DNA of 64,000 bases from Burkholderia paludis (GCF_000732615.1 NZ_JPGL01000025.1:1-64000); one strand, 5' to 3'; shown: positions 43,860 to 52,802, numbered from the stretch's first letter. A program made the numbers and translations. The notes: a model not told the origin generated them from the sequence alone.

Positions 43860-43894
43860 AAGGGCGCGTGCGGCATGTAGCCGCACGCGCCCTT
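43860..43894. terminator. Strong hairpin between convergent ohr and DUF3563
   Basis: Perfect 15-bp arms aagggcgcgtgcggc and gccgcacgcgccctt around atgta. On the minus strand it is followed by ttt, on the plus strand by tctgcg, so it may serve both genes. Confidence 0.85.
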
Positions 43895-43942
43895 CTGCGT
43901 GACTCGCCGGATCGGCGGACCGGCCGGCCCGCCCCGCGCTGC

Positions 43943-44119
43943 TTAGCGTGCGCCGATCGAATACGGGCGGTTCATCGCCGCTTCGCGATCGATCTTGCGC
44001 ATGCGGAATTCGAGATCGTGGATGTCGGTGGCTTCGGCCAGGTACGCCTCGGCGCGCTCTTTACGGGCCGTTTCAGCGTTCTTGGTCAGCATCAGGAAGA
44101 GGTGGCTCAGCAGGTACAT
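43943..44119 (-). CDS. DUF3563 small protein
   Basis: 58-residue protein reading MYLLSHLFLMLTKNAETARK, ERAEAYLAEATDIHDLEFRM, RKIDREAAMNRPYSIGAR. This matches the DUF3563 family of Burkholderia and relatives, small DUF1127/YjiS-like proteins of unknown role. The promoter region is a perfect palindrome with the -10 element in its loop (listed separately), suggesting tight regulation. Confidence 0.88.
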   Translation of the reverse strand: MYLLSHLFLMLTKNAETARKERAEAYLAEATDIHDLEFRMRKIDREAAMNRPYSIGAR

Positions 44120-44149
44120 GTTCGATCTCGCAATCCAAGGGTTCTTTGA

Positions 44150-44183
44150 CTAGGGTTTTCCCGAATTATAGGGAAAACCCTAG
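44150..44183 (-). promoter_or_regulatory. Palindrome-embedded promoter of the DUF3563 gene
   Basis: Perfect 13-bp arms ctagggttttccc (44150-44162) and gggaaaaccctag (44171-44183) flank gaattata. On the minus strand that loop carries a consensus TATAAT (44170 down to 44165), about 46 bases before the start codon. TGGCCA sits 17 bases further upstream as a possible -35. A dimeric regulator bound to the arms would cover the -10. Confidence 0.75.
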
Positions 44184-44200
44184 CTCTTGGCCAGCGTCGA

Positions 44201-45310
44201 TCAGACGATGCGTCGTTCGCTCGCCACAGCCCGACGCTGCGCCTCGAAAAAGGCCCAGATCATCGCGCTCGCATCGGGGCCGACCGCCGCATGAAACGGC
44301 ACGGCTTCGTCGCCACCGGACCACGCGTGATCAAGCCCTTTCACATGGCAGAGCCGCACCACCGGCTCGCCGTCGCGGCACACGTCCGTGATCTGCGCCC
44401 CTTCGTCGTGCGTCTCGACCCGCTCGCCGCCGCGCAGCGCGCCGCGGCTGTCGGCCAGCCCGTTCAGGCGCATGAACTGCACCGCCAGTTGATCGGCATT
44501 TTTCGGCGCGACGACGTGGTCGCCGTCGCCCTGGACGATCAGCGCGGGCATGCCGGGATAGGCGCCGGCATCGACCAGCGCGTCGATCGCCGCCGCCGGA
44601 TTCTGCCGCAGGCCGCGCCGCATCACGTCCATCGCGGTGATGCCGGAGTTCGCCTCGCCGAGCGCGGGGCCCGAATGCAGCGCCACCGCCGCGAAACGGT
44701 CCGGATGGTGCAGTGCGAGAAGCGACGCGAGCCCCGCGCCGGCCGACAGCCCAGCGACGTAGACGCGCGACGCGTCGAAACCGCGCTCGTCGACGAGCGC
44801 GTCGACGAGCGACGCCACCGCATTCGCCTCGCCACGGCCCGCGCGGTCGGTGTCCTCATACCAGTGCCAGCAGCCGTGCGCATGCGCGCGCAGCGACTGC
44901 TCCGGATACAGCACCGCGAAGCCGTGCTTGTCGGCCAGCAGGTTCATGCGCGTACCCTGCACGAATTCGTCGACGGACTGCTGGCAGCCGTGCAGCATCA
45001 CGACCAGCGGCATCGCGCCGCGCCGGCGGCCGGGCGGCACGTAGAGGCCGTACGCGAGATGCTGGACGAGGCGCCCGAGCGCAGGCGCCATCGGATGTTC
45101 GCCGCGCGTCCACTCGCCCGCCGCCCATGCGGCGGCGCGCGGCCGCACGCGCGATTCGCGCGGCGGCGACAACTCGGATACGGCGGACGCAACCGCAACC
45201 TCGAGCGCGTCGCGCGTAATCCGTTGCGCATCGCGCGTCGCGCGCTTGGCGGCCGGGGACAGCATGCGTTTCACACCGCCCAGCCACACCTTGGTCAGAC
45301 TTTTGGTCAT
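44201..45310 (-). CDS. PHB-depolymerase-type esterase (extracellular PHA depolymerase family)
   Basis: 369-residue alpha/beta hydrolase of the esterase PHB depolymerase family. The oxyanion and catalytic regions are visible: PLVVMLHGCQQSVDEF, the nucleophile elbow YVAGLSAGAGLASLLAL, ALIVQGDGDHVVAPKNADQL with the Asp, and the His in VKGLDHAWSGGDEAVPFHA. A ~60-residue N-terminal lead has no convincing signal peptide. It is similar to many Burkholderia PHB-depolymerase-annotated proteins, whose true substrates may be other polyesters or feruloyl esters. Confidence 0.9.
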   Translation of the reverse strand: MTKSLTKVWLGGVKRMLSPAAKRATRDAQRITRDALEVAVASAVSELSPPRESRVRPRAAAWAAGEWTRGEHPMAPALGRLVQHLAYGLYVPPGRRRGAMPLVVMLHGCQQSVDEFVQGTRMNLLADKHGFAVLYPEQSLRAHAHGCWHWYEDTDRAGRGEANAVASLVDALVDERGFDASRVYVAGLSAGAGLASLLALHHPDRFAAVALHSGPALGEANSGITAMDVMRRGLRQNPAAAIDALVDAGAYPGMPALIVQGDGDHVVAPKNADQLAVQFMRLNGLADSRGALRGGERVETHDEGAQITDVCRDGEPVVRLCHVKGLDHAWSGGDEAVPFHAAVGPDASAMIWAFFEAQRRAVASERRIV

Positions 45311-45558
45311 CGATCGGGCTCGCAGTCAGGAAAAATAGGGGCACCACAACAGGTGCATCGCTCGTCTTTGTGCAATGCACCATAACATTGTTTCTGGGAT
45401 TTTTCCTGCATGCGGATAGTTCCCGGCGCCGCAAAATGCGGGCCTTATGCACACGCGGCGCTATACTGAGACTTCGCCGCTTGTATCCGTTGTAGTCGTT
45501 CTTTCCGGCTCGCGCGTTGATTTAAGCATCTTCCCCGCCTTCGTTCGTCCCCTTCCCG

Positions 45559-46257
45559 ATGTTCGACCTGTCGTCTCACCTGTGGATCAAGATCACCGCG
45601 TTCGGCGGCGCCGGCCTGACCTTGCCGCTTGCGATCACGATCGCCGTCTGGCTCGCGCTCGGCTACTCGTGGCGGCGCGCCGCCGCGTGGCTCGGCGTGC
45701 TCGCCGCCGCGATCGGCGTGGTCGCGCTCACGAAGATCGCCTTTCTCGGCTGGGGGATCGGCATCCGTGCGTGGGATTTCACGGGATTCAGCGGCCATGC
45801 GATGCTGTCGACGTCGGTTTATCCGGTCGCGATTTTCCTCGCGCTGATCCGCACGCGTGCGCCGCTGCGGATCGCCGGCATCGCGCTCGGGCTCGCCGCC
45901 GGCATCGCGGTCGGCGTATCGCGCGTCGCGCTCGACGCACATTCGCCGTCCGAATCGATCACCGGCTGCATCGTCGGCGCGATCGCCGCGCTCGTGTTCA
46001 TCGCCGGCTCGTGGCGCGCGGTGCCGCACCGCTGGTCGGTGCCGGCGGTCGTCACGAGCCTCGCGCTCGTCACCGTCGCGCTGCACGGCATCACGGTGCC
46101 GTCGCATCGCTGGGTCACCAAGGTTGCGCTGCAGTTGTCGGGCCACGAGCGCCCGTTCGTCCGCGCACGCTGGAAAGCCAACCCGAACTACCGTCCGGCG
46201 TCGCAGCCGTCGCCGCTGCAGCGCACCGAATCGTCGCTGCACACGCTGCGCACGTGA
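45559..46257 (+). CDS. PAP2-family membrane phosphatase
   Basis: 232-residue membrane protein with about six helices and the PAP2 phosphatase motifs: FTGFSGHAMLSTSVYPVA (motif with catalytic His) and GVSRVALDAHSPSESITGCI (S-R-x-x-x-x-x-H). Members dephosphorylate lipid phosphates such as phosphatidic acid or undecaprenyl diphosphate. A typical KxxxxxxRP motif is not obvious, so the exact subfamily is uncertain. It stands alone between the esterase and the molybdate genes. Confidence 0.88.
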   Translation: MFDLSSHLWIKITAFGGAGLTLPLAITIAVWLALGYSWRRAAAWLGVLAAAIGVVALTKIAFLGWGIGIRAWDFTGFSGHAMLSTSVYPVAIFLALIRTRAPLRIAGIALGLAAGIAVGVSRVALDAHSPSESITGCIVGAIAALVFIAGSWRAVPHRWSVPAVVTSLALVTVALHGITVPSHRWVTKVALQLSGHERPFVRARWKANPNYRPASQPSPLQRTESSLHTLRT

Positions 46258-46336
46258 CGGGCCGCCCGGCCGTCACGCCTGTCCGCTTTCACGTCTGACA
46301 TGACCATGCGCGCCGTCGCATGAGCGGTATGTCGAG

Positions 46337-46360
46337 CGTTATAACCCGCCCTATATTACG
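46337..46360 (+). promoter_or_regulatory. Candidate ModE box upstream of modA
   Basis: cgttataac, six bases, tatattacg: an imperfect inverted repeat like the CGnTATAt...taTAnCG operator of ModE. It is 34 bases before the modA ATG, where a bound ModE would block transcription when molybdate is plentiful. A modE gene lies 2.4 kb downstream. Confidence 0.65.
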
Positions 46361-46393
46361 ATTACGGTTTCCATCCAATCGAACGAACCTGCC

Positions 46394-47194
46394 ATGCGCT
46401 CCTCGACCGTCCGTCCGCTTCGCCGCACCCTGCTTCGCCTGTTGCCGATCGTCACGCTTGCCGCCGGGGTCGGGTTCAGCGCGCCCGCTTCCGCCGCCGA
46501 CGAACTCGTCGTGTCGGCCGCCGCCAGCCTGACGAACGCATTCAAGGCCGTCGGCGATGCATACGAGAAGCAGCACCCGGATACCAAGGTGCTGTTCAAC
46601 TTCGGCGCGTCGGACGTGCTGATGCAGCAGATCGCCAAGGGCGCACCGGCCGACGTGTTCGCATCGGCCGACCAGAAGGCGATGGATCGCGCGGCCGACG
46701 AAAAGGTGATCGTGCCCGGCACGCGGCGCGATTTCGCGGCGAACTCGCTCGTGCTGATCGTGCCGGCGGACAGCCGCGCGGCCGCGCCGACGTCGCTGAA
46801 CGACCTGACCGCGCCCGGCGTGAAGCGCATCGCGTACGGCGATCCGGCGTCGGTGCCGGTCGGCCGCTACACCGAAGGCGCGCTGCGGGCAGCCGGCGTG
46901 TGGGACGCCATCAGCGCGAAGGGCGTGCTGGCCGCGAACGTGCGCCAGAGCCTCGACTATGTCGCGCGCGGCGAAGTCGACGCGGGCTTCGTGTTCGGCA
47001 CCGACGCCGCGGTCATGCCGGGCCGCGTGAAAATCGCGCTGACGGTGCCGACGAAGACGGCCATCACCTACCCGATCGCCGTGGTCAAGGACAGCCGCCA
47101 CGCCGCACAGGCGCAATCGTTCGTCGATTTCGTGACGTCGCCGCAAGGCCAGGCCGTGCTGTCGACGTTCGGCTTCAAGCCCGCGAGCAAGTGA
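46394..47194 (+). CDS. modA: Molybdate ABC transporter, periplasmic binding protein
   Basis: 266-residue binding protein. The signal peptide ends near ASAADELVVSAAASLTNAFK. ModA motifs follow: LFNFGASDVLMQQIAKGAPA, VFASADQKAMDRAADEKVI, YGDPASVPVGRYTEGAL and GEVDAGFVFGTDAAV. It captures molybdate or tungstate in the periplasm for ModBC. First gene of modABC, directly behind a candidate ModE box. Confidence 0.97.
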   Translation: MRSSTVRPLRRTLLRLLPIVTLAAGVGFSAPASAADELVVSAAASLTNAFKAVGDAYEKQHPDTKVLFNFGASDVLMQQIAKGAPADVFASADQKAMDRAADEKVIVPGTRRDFAANSLVLIVPADSRAAAPTSLNDLTAPGVKRIAYGDPASVPVGRYTEGALRAAGVWDAISAKGVLAANVRQSLDYVARGEVDAGFVFGTDAAVMPGRVKIALTVPTKTAITYPIAVVKDSRHAAQAQSFVDFVTSPQGQAVLSTFGFKPASK

Positions 47195-47204
47195 GCGTAT
47201 CGCG

Positions 47205-47882
47205 ATGCAAGGCGCCTGGGTCCCGTTGCTGCTGTCGCTGAAGGTTGCCGGCTGGGCAACCGCGCTCGACCTCGTGCTGGGCGTCGCGGCCGCGTTCGCG
47301 CTCGCGCGCTGGCGCTCGCCGCTGCGCGACGTCGTCGATTCGCTGCTGACGCTGCCGCTCGTGCTGCCGCCGACGGTACTCGGCTATTACCTGCTCGTGC
47401 TGCTCGGCCGGCGCGGCGTATTCGGCGCGTGGCTCGACCGGCTCGGCATCGAGCTCGTCTTCACGTGGCAGGGCGCGGTGATCGCATCGATGGTCGTCGC
47501 GTTCCCGCTGATCCTGAAATCGGCGCGGGCCGCGTTCGAAGGCGTCGATCCGCATCTCGAACGCGCGGCGCGCACGCTCGGGCTCGGCGAAGCCGCCATC
47601 TTCTTTCGCGTGACGCTGCCGCTCGCGACACGCGGGATTCTCGCGGGCGCCCTGCTCGCGTTCGCGCGCGCACTCGGCGAGTTCGGCGCGACGCTGATGA
47701 TCGCGGGCAACCTGCCCGGCCGCACGCAGACGCTGTCGGTCGCGATCTATGCGGCCGTGCAGGCCGGCGACGACAGCACGGCCAACTTCCTCGTGCTGGT
47801 GACGTCGATCACCTGCATCCTCGTGCTGCTCTCGGCCGGCTGGCTCGTGCCGTCGCGAGCGCGACGGAGCCAGCTCACATGA
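47205..47882 (+). CDS. modB: Molybdate ABC transporter permease
   Basis: 225-residue inner-membrane permease with five or so helices: MQGAWVPLLLSLKVAGWATA, LTLPLVLPPTVLGYYLLVLL, and the ABC-contact EAA loop (ERAARTLGLGEAAIFFRVTL) followed by FARALGEFGATLMIAGN. Ten bases separate it from modA. It forms the membrane channel with ModC. Confidence 0.97.
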   Translation: MQGAWVPLLLSLKVAGWATALDLVLGVAAAFALARWRSPLRDVVDSLLTLPLVLPPTVLGYYLLVLLGRRGVFGAWLDRLGIELVFTWQGAVIASMVVAFPLILKSARAAFEGVDPHLERAARTLGLGEAAIFFRVTLPLATRGILAGALLAFARALGEFGATLMIAGNLPGRTQTLSVAIYAAVQAGDDSTANFLVLVTSITCILVLLSAGWLVPSRARRSQLT

Positions 47883-47946
47883 CGCGCCGCGCCCATCCGC
47901 ACGGCCGGCCCCGTCCGGCAGCCCCGCGGCTTCGACGGAGGTCCGC

Positions 47947-48648
47947 ATGAGCCTCGTCGTCGACATCCGCAAGACCTACGCGAACGCCGAGCGCCGCTTC
48001 ACGCTCGACATGTCGTTCACGGCGACGACGCAGCGGGTCGTGCTGTTCGGGCCGTCCGGCGCCGGCAAGAGCATGACGCTGCAGGCGATCGCCGGCCTGC
48101 TGTCGCCCGACGAAGGCACGATCGTGCTGAACGGCGAACCGCTGTTCGACGCCGCGCGCCGCATCGACGTGCCGACCCGCGAACGCCGCGTCGCATACCT
48201 GTTCCAGGACTACGCGCTGTTTCCGCACCTGAACGTGCGCCAGAACATCGCGTTCGGGCTCACGCCCGGGCTGCGCAACCCGCGCGCGAAAACGGTGCCG
48301 CCGGAAGTCGCGTACTGGCTGCGCGCATTCGACCTCGAGGCGCTCGCGGGGCAGTATCCGGCGCAACTGTCGGGCGGGCAGAAGCAGCGCGTCGCGCTTG
48401 CGCGCGCACTGGTCGCGCAACCGCGGATCCTGCTGCTCGACGAGCCGTTCTCGGCGCTCGACGGCGCGATGCGCCAGCGCATGCGCCATGAGCTCGCCGA
48501 ACTGCAGGCGCGGCTCGATATCCCGATGGTGCTGATCTCGCACGATCCCGACGACGTCGCCGCGTTCGGCGACCAGGTCGTGCAGTTGAGCGAAGGACGC
48601 GTGCAGGCGGCCCCGCCGCACGCCGAGTGGCCGACGCACGTTGCGTGA
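47947..48648 (+). CDS. modC: Molybdate ABC transporter ATP-binding protein (short form)
   Basis: 233-residue ATPase. Walker A is in LFGPSGAGKSMTLQAIAGLL, the signature is QLSGGQKQRVALARALV, Walker B is ILLLDEPFSALDGAM and the switch His is in VLISHDPDDVAAFG. Usual ModC proteins are about 350 residues and end with a TOBE/Mop molybdate-binding domain. This one stops after the ATPase. It follows modB after 64 bases. Confidence 0.94.
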   Translation: MSLVVDIRKTYANAERRFTLDMSFTATTQRVVLFGPSGAGKSMTLQAIAGLLSPDEGTIVLNGEPLFDAARRIDVPTRERRVAYLFQDYALFPHLNVRQNIAFGLTPGLRNPRAKTVPPEVAYWLRAFDLEALAGQYPAQLSGGQKQRVALARALVAQPRILLLDEPFSALDGAMRQRMRHELAELQARLDIPMVLISHDPDDVAAFGDQVVQLSEGRVQAAPPHAEWPTHVA

Positions 48649-48715
48649 ACGCGTAGGTTTGAGGGAGCCTGAGAGAGAGGCCGCGCGTAGCGGCACCTGC
48701 TGAAAACGGAAACGG

Positions 48716-48750
48716 AGCCGGCGTCGGGCGCACGCCGTGCGACGCCGGCT
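48716..48750. terminator. Hairpin between convergent modC and modE
   Basis: Arms agccggcgtcg and cgacgccggct around a 13-base loop, followed on the plus strand by tcgttccg. Probably the shared terminator. Confidence 0.65.
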
Positions 48751-48799
48751 TCGTTCCGCCCCTCGCACGCTCGCGCCGGCGCCGCGCGGCCCTCCTTCG

Positions 48800-49636
48800 T
48801 CAGCCCGTCACCGCGAGGATCACGCTCGACGCCTTGAACAGCGCGATCACCCGCCGGCCGGCGTCGAGCTGCAGCGCGTCGACGCTGTCGTGGGTGACAA
48901 CGGCCGTCAGCGTCCCGCCGCCGTCGAGCGCCAGCGTCACCTCGCTGTTCACGGCGCCCGCCGCGACGGTTTCCACGCAACCGCGCAGCCGGTTCCGCGC
49001 CGAGACCTTCGGCTCGGGCCCGCCCTCGTCGATCGCGAGCACGACCCACGACGCCTTCACCAGCGCGCACGCGTCCGTGCCGGCCCGCAGGCCGAGCGCA
49101 TCGGCGCTTTCGTGGGTGAGCACCGCGACGACCGGCTGCCCGCCGGGCAGCGTGAGCGTGACCTCGTCGTTAACCGCGCCGCGCACGATCGACGCGACCT
49201 TGCCGAACAACTGGTTGCGCGCGCTGGTTTTCATTCCGATCCGGCCGATCAGCGCCCAGTCGACGTCGAACCCGGCCACCGCCGCACTCGCGGCCTCGAT
49301 GAAACGGCGATGTTCGCGCTCGATCGTGCGGAACGCGGCGATCAGCGACGTCGCGCGCGGCGTCAGCGTCGTGCCGCCGCCGCCCTTGCCGCCCGTCGAG
49401 CGCACGACGAGCGGTTCGCCGGCGAGATTGTTCATCGTGTCGACCGCATCCCACGCGGCCTTGTAACTGAGGCCGACGGCCTTCGCCGCGCGCGTGATCG
49501 AACCGGTGTCGCCGATCGCCGCGAGCAGCGCGATGCGCGTCGCGCCGCCGAGCGTCTGCTCGCCCGCGCGCAGCCATAGCTCGCCGCCCAGTTCGAGCGG
49601 CTCGGCGGACGGGGAAACATGCGGGGCGTCGGTCAT
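48800..49636 (-). CDS. modE: Molybdate-responsive regulator ModE
   Basis: 278-residue regulator. The N-terminal LysR-like winged helix reads ALLAAIGDTGSITRAAKAVG, LSYKAAWDAVDTMNN and STGGKGGGGTTLTPRA. Two C-terminal TOBE/Mop molybdate-binding repeats follow (TSARNQLFGKVASIVRGAVN; VSARNRLRGCVETVAAGAVN). When bound to molybdate it represses modABC and tunes molybdoenzyme genes. Convergent with modABC. Confidence 0.95.
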   Translation of the reverse strand: MTDAPHVSPSAEPLELGGELWLRAGEQTLGGATRIALLAAIGDTGSITRAAKAVGLSYKAAWDAVDTMNNLAGEPLVVRSTGGKGGGGTTLTPRATSLIAAFRTIEREHRRFIEAASAAVAGFDVDWALIGRIGMKTSARNQLFGKVASIVRGAVNDEVTLTLPGGQPVVAVLTHESADALGLRAGTDACALVKASWVVLAIDEGGPEPKVSARNRLRGCVETVAAGAVNSEVTLALDGGGTLTAVVTHDSVDALQLDAGRRVIALFKASSVILAVTG

Positions 49637-49684
49637 CGGGATGCGTGCGAAAAACGGTCGGCCATTATAGTCAGCGTGCGCCGC

Positions 49685-51319
49685 TCAACCCGGCTTGCCG
49701 TCGAGCTTCGGCGGACGCAGGCCGGTCAGCAGCGCCTCGGCGTCGCGCGCCGCGCGCTGCTCGAGCGCCGCGCCGTAGCCGCGCACGAAGCCGAGCTGGT
49801 ACGGCGGCGCCGCCAGCTTGTCGAGATGGTGGAGCGCGACCATCGTGTCGTTCGCCTCGCCCAGCACGCCCTGCACGCGGGTAAGCGTCTTGACCGTCTC
49901 GGTGCGCGTGCGGCGCGACGCCAGCGACGCGAAGAATTCGAGCGCATAGCGCAACCGCTTGGCGTCGATCCGAACCTGATGGCGCGCGGCCGTGTCCAGC
50001 GACGTGAGCGCCGGTGTTGCGTAGAGATGGCCGAACAGCCGCCGCACGCGCTTCGTCGCGTGGCGCCGCAGCGAGGGGGCGTCGCCGTCGTCGGCCTGCG
50101 GCAGCGCGAGCGTGCCCAGCCATTCGAGCCAGCCGAGCGACAGCCGCGCGTAGCGGGCCGAATGCAGCGCCTGCCGCAACTCGACGCGCGCGGCCGCGCA
50201 CTGCGCGCGCGCGGCGTCGAGCGTTCCGTTCCATTCGCCGTCGCCGCCGTCGGCCGCGATCAGCGCGGGCAGGCTCTCGGTCGTGAACACGTCCCAGTCG
50301 CGCACCGTGCCGAGCAGCGCGGCGAGCCAGCGCAGGTCGACGCCGAGCGTGTCCCGCCACTGGCGGTCGGCAAAGCTCGGAAAGAACCGCATCAGCGTGC
50401 GCAGGCGGCGCAGCGCGACACGCATCTGGTGCACGAATTCGGGATCGTCGTGTTCGAGTACGCCGCCCTCGTTGCCGAGCCATTGCGCGGTGATGTCGCC
50501 GGACAGCGCAAACAGCGCGGCGCGCTGCGTGCGCACGCCGGCCAGATCGACGGGCTGCGCCTTGACCGGCCCGACGGCGGGCGGCTCGCCCGCGCACGCG
50601 CGATCGAGCACGCTCGTCAGTTGCACGAATGCGGGCCACGCGCCGCTCAGTTCGCGCGCCGCGGCAAACAACGCGTGCAGCGCGGCCGTGCGCGCAGCCT
50701 GGGTTTCCCAGTCGGGCGCGGCGAGGCGCAGCTCGACGTAGCGGCGCGGCGGCGCGCCGCCGTCGTGCAGCGTGACGTCGTCTAGCGTCATCTCGACCAC
50801 GACGCCGCTATCGTCGGCCCAGCGCCCGCGACGCCGGTCGCTGACGAGGCGCAACGCCGACGATTCCGGCTGCACGCCGGCGTCCGAAGGCGCGGCAGCC
50901 TCCGGCGCCGTGCCGTCGACGTCGCCGACCGGCACATCGGCATCGGCCGCAGCGGCGGTCGCGGTCGCAGGCGACGGCGTCGCGACGGCGATGCCCGCAT
51001 GTTCCGCGTCGAACCGTTCGCGCTGCGTGACGCCGGGCGCGAACGCCTCGGTGCGGGACGCGACGACCCGCCGCCCCTGCGCGCCCGATTCGACCCAGGT
51101 CCACCAGCTTGCGCCGGGACTCGGCTCGGCCTCCTCGACCTGGCACGGCTCGATCGTCACGCACTCGTGGCCGCGGCGCATCCGGACCTGCGGGCAGATC
51201 CGCCATGCACGCACGAGTTCGGCGCCGAAATCGCGCTGTGCGCCACGGGCGCGGCTTGCGGCCTTGACGGGCCAACCTTCCAGCGACAGCGACAACACGA
51301 TTTCCAGCACACGCGACAT
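49685..51319 (-). CDS. CHAD-domain protein (with divergent CYTH-like N-terminus)
   Basis: 544 residues from the ATG at 51319, preceded by aaggagc. The last ~250 residues form a CHAD domain, recognised by two His/Arg helices (EFVHQMRVALRRLRTLMRFF; AARHQVRIDAKRLRYALEFF). CHAD domains bind inorganic polyphosphate. The N-terminal half begins MSRVLEIVLSLSLEGWPVKA and should correspond to a CYTH-type triphosphate tunnel domain, but it is divergent and carries an Ala/Asp-rich insert (about residues 120-160). An upstream start at 51403 lacks support. Role unknown. Confidence 0.85.
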   Translation of the reverse strand: MSRVLEIVLSLSLEGWPVKAASRARGAQRDFGAELVRAWRICPQVRMRRGHECVTIEPCQVEEAEPSPGASWWTWVESGAQGRRVVASRTEAFAPGVTQRERFDAEHAGIAVATPSPATATAAAADADVPVGDVDGTAPEAAAPSDAGVQPESSALRLVSDRRRGRWADDSGVVVEMTLDDVTLHDGGAPPRRYVELRLAAPDWETQAARTAALHALFAAARELSGAWPAFVQLTSVLDRACAGEPPAVGPVKAQPVDLAGVRTQRAALFALSGDITAQWLGNEGGVLEHDDPEFVHQMRVALRRLRTLMRFFPSFADRQWRDTLGVDLRWLAALLGTVRDWDVFTTESLPALIAADGGDGEWNGTLDAARAQCAAARVELRQALHSARYARLSLGWLEWLGTLALPQADDGDAPSLRRHATKRVRRLFGHLYATPALTSLDTAARHQVRIDAKRLRYALEFFASLASRRTRTETVKTLTRVQGVLGEANDTMVALHHLDKLAAPPYQLGFVRGYGAALEQRAARDAEALLTGLRPPKLDGKPG

Positions 51320-51445
51320 GGAAGCTCCTTCACATGAGAAAGCGCCGGCGCATCGACCGCGCCGGCGTAGCCTGCGAACCGGCTTCCATAGTACACGCCG
51401 CAAAAACGCGCCGTCGATGATCCGGCCCTGTCGACGTGTCGTGCG

Positions 51446-51829
51446 TCAAACGGCGTATTGCGCGAGGCCGTTGCCGAACGACCAGTCCTCCTTCAACACC
51501 TCGACCAGGCCGATGAAGACATCCTCCTTCCGTACGCCGGGCCGCTGCGCGAGGTTTTCCGCGATCGTCCGGTACAGCGCCCGCTTCTGCTCGAGCGTAC
51601 GCGTGTTGTTCGCGGTGATCTGGATCATCACGAGATCGTCGCTGCGCTCGATATCGAGGTAATGGCGGCCAAACACGAAGTTCTCGGCCGCATGCTCGGT
51701 CACGACCATGAAGATGTCGTCCTCGGGCACGTTGAACGTCTGCATCAGCGCGCGATGCACGCCGTCGACGAGCGCCGCGCGATACGCGGCCGGTTTGCCT
51801 TCGCGCACGGCGATACGGGTGAATGGCAT
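51446..51829 (-). CDS. Tautomerase-family protein
   Basis: 127-residue tautomerase-superfamily protein with Pro directly after the initiator Met (MPFTRIAVREGKPAAYRAAL), the catalytic base in this superfamily. A second unit follows (DLVMIQITANNTRTLEQKRA; FIGLVEVLKEDWSFGNGLAQ). It is divergent from a LysR regulator with about 115 bases between them, so that regulator probably controls it. Substrate unknown. Confidence 0.88.
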   Translation of the reverse strand: MPFTRIAVREGKPAAYRAALVDGVHRALMQTFNVPEDDIFMVVTEHAAENFVFGRHYLDIERSDDLVMIQITANNTRTLEQKRALYRTIAENLAQRPGVRKEDVFIGLVEVLKEDWSFGNGLAQYAV

Positions 51830-51944
51830 GGTGCTGCTCCTGTCGGTGAGGTTGACGTTGAAGAACGGAAACGCAAGATCAGGTTAGGCGCATCGATCTA
51901 TAATGAACAGTCATCGATGAATATTTCATCCATTTATATTTGAA

Positions 51945-52802
51945 ATGAAAGTACTCGACCTCGATGCGGTGCGCGCGTTCGTGCTGGTTGCCGATCTCGC
52001 CAGCTTCACGCGCGCCGCCGACGCGCTCGGCATCACGCAGTCGGCCGTCAGCCTGAAGCTGAAGCGGCTGGAGACGCATCTGGGCAAGCCGCTGCTCGCG
52101 CGCACGCCGCGCGTCGTCAAGCTGGCCGCCGACGGCGAGAACTTCCTGCCGGCCGCGCGTGCGCTGCTCGACGCGCACGACCATGCGCTCGGCGCGATTT
52201 CGGCCGGCACGCACCGCCTGTCGCTCGGCGTCAGCGAACACGTCGCGGTGCCCGACCTTCCGGCCGTGCTCACGAGCCTGCACCGGCAGGACCCGGGGCT
52301 GTCGCTGGAAATGCATCTCGGCACGTCGACGAACCTGCTCGCGCAATACGACGAACGCCGGTTCGACGCGGCGATCGTGCGGCACGAACCCGGCGAGGAC
52401 CCGCCGCGCGACGATGGCACGCTGCTGTTTGCCGAACCGCTGGCCTGGCTCGCGGCGCCGGACTGGGCGCCGCGCGCGGGCGAACCGCTGCCGCTCGCGG
52501 TGCTGGCCGGCCCGTGCGGGGTGCGGGCGGCCGCGCTGCGGGCGCTCGACCGTGCCGGCCAGCCATGGCGCGAGCGCTTTACCGGCGGCGGCGTCGCGGC
52601 GGTCACCGCGGCGGCGGCGGCGGGGCTCGCCGTCTGCCCGCTGGCGCGGCGTGTCGCGCCGCGCACGCTGGTCGACGTCGGCGCGAAATTCGGGCTGCCG
52701 CCGCTGCCGTTGTCACAGGTCGTGCTGTATTCGCGGGTGCGCGACGCTCGCGCGGCCGCCGCGTTGCGCAGGTTTGCCGACAGCCTTGCAATCTCGGCGT
52801 AA
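51945..52802 (+). CDS. LysR-family transcriptional regulator
   Basis: 285-residue LysR regulator. The N-terminal helix-turn-helix reads DLASFTRAADALGITQSAVS and LKLKRLETHLGKPLLARTPR. The effector domain follows with the usual two lobes. It is divergent from the tautomerase gene and followed 41 bases later by a DMT exporter in the same direction. The short AT-rich region before its start (atatttcatccatttatat) should hold the divergent promoters. Confidence 0.94.
   Translation: MKVLDLDAVRAFVLVADLASFTRAADALGITQSAVSLKLKRLETHLGKPLLARTPRVVKLAADGENFLPAARALLDAHDHALGAISAGTHRLSLGVSEHVAVPDLPAVLTSLHRQDPGLSLEMHLGTSTNLLAQYDERRFDAAIVRHEPGEDPPRDDGTLLFAEPLAWLAAPDWAPRAGEPLPLAVLAGPCGVRAAALRALDRAGQPWRERFTGGGVAAVTAAAAAGLAVCPLARRVAPRTLVDVGAKFGLPPLPLSQVVLYSRVRDARAAAALRRFADSLAISA

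Noticed and set aside
48655..48710. Purine-rich gagggagcctgagagagagg stretch after modC, considered as a riboswitch (TPP- or glycine-like) core
   Set aside because: Only a few bases resemble such cores, no paired helices could be found, and it lies downstream of modC facing a convergent gene.
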